Of a stretch of 8,638 nt of DNA, positions 6,969-8,638 are shown in pieces. Position numbers and translations under genes: made by a program. Source of the stretch: Candidatus Moranbacteria bacterium UBA4824 (lineage in GTDB: Bacteria > Patescibacteriota > Minisyncoccia > Moranbacterales > UBA2206); assembly GCA_002400405.1 (NCBI GenBank), contig DHFM01000012.1, positions 1-8,638 of the forward strand, in the 5' to 3' direction. Within the stretch, counting starts at the first letter, position 1. Every line of letters starts with the position of its first letter. The notes below the pieces were generated by a model that ran no database searches, was not told where the DNA came from, and saw nothing but the letters and a program-made list of their open reading frames with translations.

Positions 6969-6985
6969 CATAAATTTATTCATAA

Positions 6986-7345
6986 TTATAAGTTCTTATA
7001 AATCTCTTTTTTCTTATCTCCTGAAGTCACCTGGATGATGATTTTTTTGTTTTCAGGAGCAATATTTAAATGGGAATTTAGTTGCAGAGCTGATCCTTTT
7101 TCTATCGTGGTATTTCCTTCCTTAATTTTATTCCCTCCATGAGATATTTCCCAATGGAAATTATTTTCATTGCTATGATTTTCAATCACAAAATTCAAAC
7201 TATCAGATTTTGGTTCGGCGAAATATAGCGCCCACCAATTTTTGCCTTCATTTTCATCAGATTGTTTTTTTTCAATCCACGCCAAAGAAGATGCGCTAAG
7301 GATAAAAAAGAGTATTGTTGTCAAAATTATTAGTTTATTTTTCAT
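6986..7345 (-). CDS. Small membrane-anchored protein with a predicted extracytoplasmic beta domain
   Basis: A 119-residue protein of unrecognised family. Residues 1-3 are short and basic, about 4-24 form a hydrophobic signal or anchor segment without a lipobox Cys, and 25-119 are polar. The polar part contains 'WWALYFAEPKSDSLNFVIENHSNENNFHWEI', then alternating hydrophobic residues and turns, which looks like an Ig-like beta-sandwich. The 'F-x-I-E-N-H' pattern resembles domains found at the C-terminal ends of some prokaryotic membrane GT-C or DUF1616-type proteins; this is a resemblance by eye only. It lies 5 bp after the GT-C-like gene and 2 bp before the GT4 gene, so it may act as an outer-face accessory to the preceding membrane protein. 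No Shine-Dalgarno motif precedes the ATG. A 16-bp palindrome (6986-7001) overlaps its stop codon. Confidence 0.75.
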   Translation of the reverse strand: MKNKLIILTTILFFILSASSLAWIEKKQSDENEGKNWWALYFAEPKSDSLNFVIENHSNENNFHWEISHGGNKIKEGNTTIEKGSALQLNSHLNIAPENKKIIIQVTSGDKKKEIYKNL

Positions 7346-7350
7346 AGGTA

Positions 7351-8637
7351 TTATTTTTTCGTTTTATAATAAGTTCCAATTAAATCGGAGGAATATACTT
7401 TCCAAAATTCCTTGGAATCGCTAAATTGCGAACTGTCATAATGAGGATTGACTACCACAAAATTGATACCGGTTTGCGCAAAACATTTTTTCGCTTCGGA
7501 TGATTTGGGTTCAGATATTATGCGAAGAGTGCATTGTTCGCGAGTGGGACTGTCGTAGCGGAACAAAAAACTTCGAGTGAAGGGATAATTATAATCTCGC
7601 ATCAAAAAAACTTTCATCCAAGAGTCAGCCGAAACATAATTATGATCTTTTAGGATAATATCCTCAGTGGTTGTTTTTTGGGCCAAGTATTTTGAAACGG
7701 CAAAGGTTTCGATGAATTTTGAATTGGCTTTTGCCGGATTGATTGATTGGGCTTGGGACATAAATCCGCCGACAGAAACATATAAGGCTAAAATCAAAAA
7801 AGCTGATGATTTCCAATTCTTATCCAAATGATATCTACCCTCTTTATTTTTCAAATAATCAAAAAAAATCCAATTTAGTGCGAAAGCTCCAGAGAGGATT
7901 AGAGGAAGAATAAGATAATTTCCAATGCGAGAAGATGGGATATCGATATTGATGAGGGTTGGTTTCCAAGACATAATGAAAATCGAAAGAAACCAGCCGA
8001 CCAAAAGAGCGCTTTGATACTTATTTTTTTTGAAAAAAACAAAAAGCAAAATTATCCCGATTATCCCAAGTACGGCGCGACTTTCTCCGACAGTGGCAAA
8101 GATTTGCACCATGCTTAGTCCGGCCTTGGTTGAGCGAGATGGCTCACCAACGATTGTTTTGACGGCTTGGTTTTCGATGTATCCCGGCATTCGCACAAAA
8201 AAGAAAAAAGCAATTCCTAAAAAAATGATTGCCAAAGCACTAGGAGAAAAAATCAAGGCCAACCATTTTTTTATCTCAGAGAAAAATTTTTTGCCCTGAA
8301 AAAGTAAAATGAAAAATAGGACGAAAATAAGAGAAAAGGCAAAAATAAAAGTACTGAGGTGATGAGTGTAGGCAAGGCCAAAGGAGGTGAGGAGTCCGAG
8401 GGAGAAAAAAGCGGAATTTCTTTCAGTTATGCCTCGAAAGAAAAAATAGAAAATCAAAGGGATGAGCAGATTGCCAAGAAGATTTCCAATTACGCCTCCA
8501 CTGATGAAGTTTCCTTGTGAACCGGAAAGAGCAAAAAGAGCGCCCACAAAAAACAGCACGGTAATGGAGATATTTTTTCCATAAGATAGGGAAGAAAAAA
8601 TTCTTTCTGACAAAACGAAAAGAGCCAGTATCCCCAC
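7351..8637 (-). CDS. GT-C-like multi-pass membrane protein, 5' end outside window
   Basis: The open frame runs off the window. The GTG at 8637 is the first codon in view and is probably not the real start, so at least the N-terminal helices are missing. Over the visible 428 residues there are about nine hydrophobic segments (roughly 1-10, 23-40, 51-69, 76-90, 95-113, 124-148, 188-202, 208-223, 241-260 and 278-294, some marginal). A soluble C-terminal part of about 130 residues ends in a small alpha/beta-looking stretch ('INFVVVNPHYDSSQF'). 'YTHHLSTFIF' (90-99) and 'SSRIGNYLILPLIL' (235-248) are typical of GT-C superfamily or archaeal-like polyprenyl-sugar glycosyltransferases. The family cannot be named exactly because the diagnostic first loop is outside the window. 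The gene ends with TAA, 5 bp before the small anchored protein. Other membrane enzyme families remain possible. Confidence 0.7.
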   Translation of the reverse strand: MGILALFVLSERIFSSLSYGKNISITVLFFVGALFALSGSQGNFISGGVIGNLLGNLLIPLIFYFFFRGITERNSAFFSLGLLTSFGLAYTHHLSTFIFAFSLIFVLFFILLFQGKKFFSEIKKWLALIFSPSALAIIFLGIAFFFFVRMPGYIENQAVKTIVGEPSRSTKAGLSMVQIFATVGESRAVLGIIGIILLFVFFKKNKYQSALLVGWFLSIFIMSWKPTLINIDIPSSRIGNYLILPLILSGAFALNWIFFDYLKNKEGRYHLDKNWKSSAFLILALYVSVGGFMSQAQSINPAKANSKFIETFAVSKYLAQKTTTEDIILKDHNYVSADSWMKVFLMRDYNYPFTRSFLFRYDSPTREQCTLRIISEPKSSEAKKCFAQTGINFVVVNPHYDSSQFSDSKEFWKVYSSDLIGTYYKTKK

Positions 8638-8638
8638 T

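Larger units (their letters stand above)
5823..6983 (-). pseudogene. GT4-family glycosyltransferase interrupted by one in-frame TAA
   Basis: Two open segments, 6983-6036 and 6035-5823, lie in the same frame and are separated only by a TAA codon at 6038-6036. Together they make a full-length GT4 protein of about 386 codons. Seen: an N-terminal 'KILLVTRPIAPPWDEGSKNFAYYLA' Rossmann start (from residue 16), 'VYPGIDLEKY' between domains, 'FSGEYVRLGAIDLI' opening the donor-binding domain, and 'PLAVIEAMACEKPVI' with E305. After the stop, 'DLEILKELGKNDNSVII' and the terminal helices continue the family pattern. The first Glu of the usual EX7E motif is replaced by F297, so the donor site is atypical. 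GT4 enzymes transfer sugars from nucleotide-sugar donors in the cytoplasm. Codons 6-15 are a 30-bp palindrome. The gene begins 2 bp after the upstream stop and its TGA overlaps the RtcB-like start. It may be a nonsense mutant, a readthrough gene or a sequence error. Confidence 0.85.

Noticed and set aside
3858..6983. UGA-to-glycine recoding (code 25)
   Set aside because: TGA ends the kinase-like and GT4 genes at natural family C-termini with ATGA overlaps, so it works as a stop here.
8030..8299. + strand open frame opposite the GT-C-like gene
   Set aside because: It is a Lys-rich mirror of a Phe/Leu-rich membrane protein, as expected from antisense composition.

Overview
This is an AT-rich, very compact bacterial window. 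It carries one gene fragment on the + strand and seven genes on the - strand. The divergent envelope proteins, poly-A/T-rich coding sequence, almost no intergenic DNA and start sites without Shine-Dalgarno motifs suggest a Patescibacteria/CPR-type genome (Parcubacteria or Moranbacteria-like). That placement is an inference from style, not a database match. TGA and TAA both end recognisable genes here, so the UGA-to-glycine code of Absconditabacteria and Gracilibacteria does not apply.

Layout: positions 2-1315 (+) hold the 3' part of a multi-pass GT39/PMT-like (GT-C) glycosyltransferase. It converges with a - strand run that enters from beyond 8638 and ends at 1321. In transcription order the run encodes: a GT-C-like membrane protein (7351-8637, 5' end outside the window); a small membrane-anchored protein (6986-7345); a GT4 glycosyltransferase interrupted by one in-frame TAA (5823-6983); a divergent RtcB-like protein (4495-5826); a thymidylate-kinase-like protein (3858-4445); a Wzx/MOP-type polysaccharide flippase (2371-3861); and a membrane-anchored metallophosphoesterase (1321-2367). 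Junctions are 5 bp, 2 bp, a 4-bp ATGA overlap, 49 bp, a 4-bp ATGA overlap, and 3 bp, so this is probably one operon. No stretch above 300 bases lacks a gene. I see no tRNA, rRNA, CRISPR array, transposase or convincing terminator.

Most of the genes fit a surface glycan pathway: a cytoplasmic GT4 builds a lipid-linked sugar, the flippase exports it, GT-C enzymes act on the outer face, and an anchored phosphoesterase may process phosphate esters. The RtcB-like and nucleotide-kinase-like genes do not obviously belong to that pathway.

The most unusual signal is a set of perfect palindromes inside reading frames and translated. One is a 30-bp GC-rich palindrome in codons 6-15 of the GT4 gene. Another is a pair of near-identical palindromes at an exact 27-bp (9-codon) period in the kinase gene, with a third palindrome nearby in the same gene. 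They look like small palindromic elements tolerated in frame, comparable in concept to Rickettsia palindromic elements. The second point of interest is the RtcB homologue, which keeps most active-site histidines but lacks the metal-ligand aspartate.
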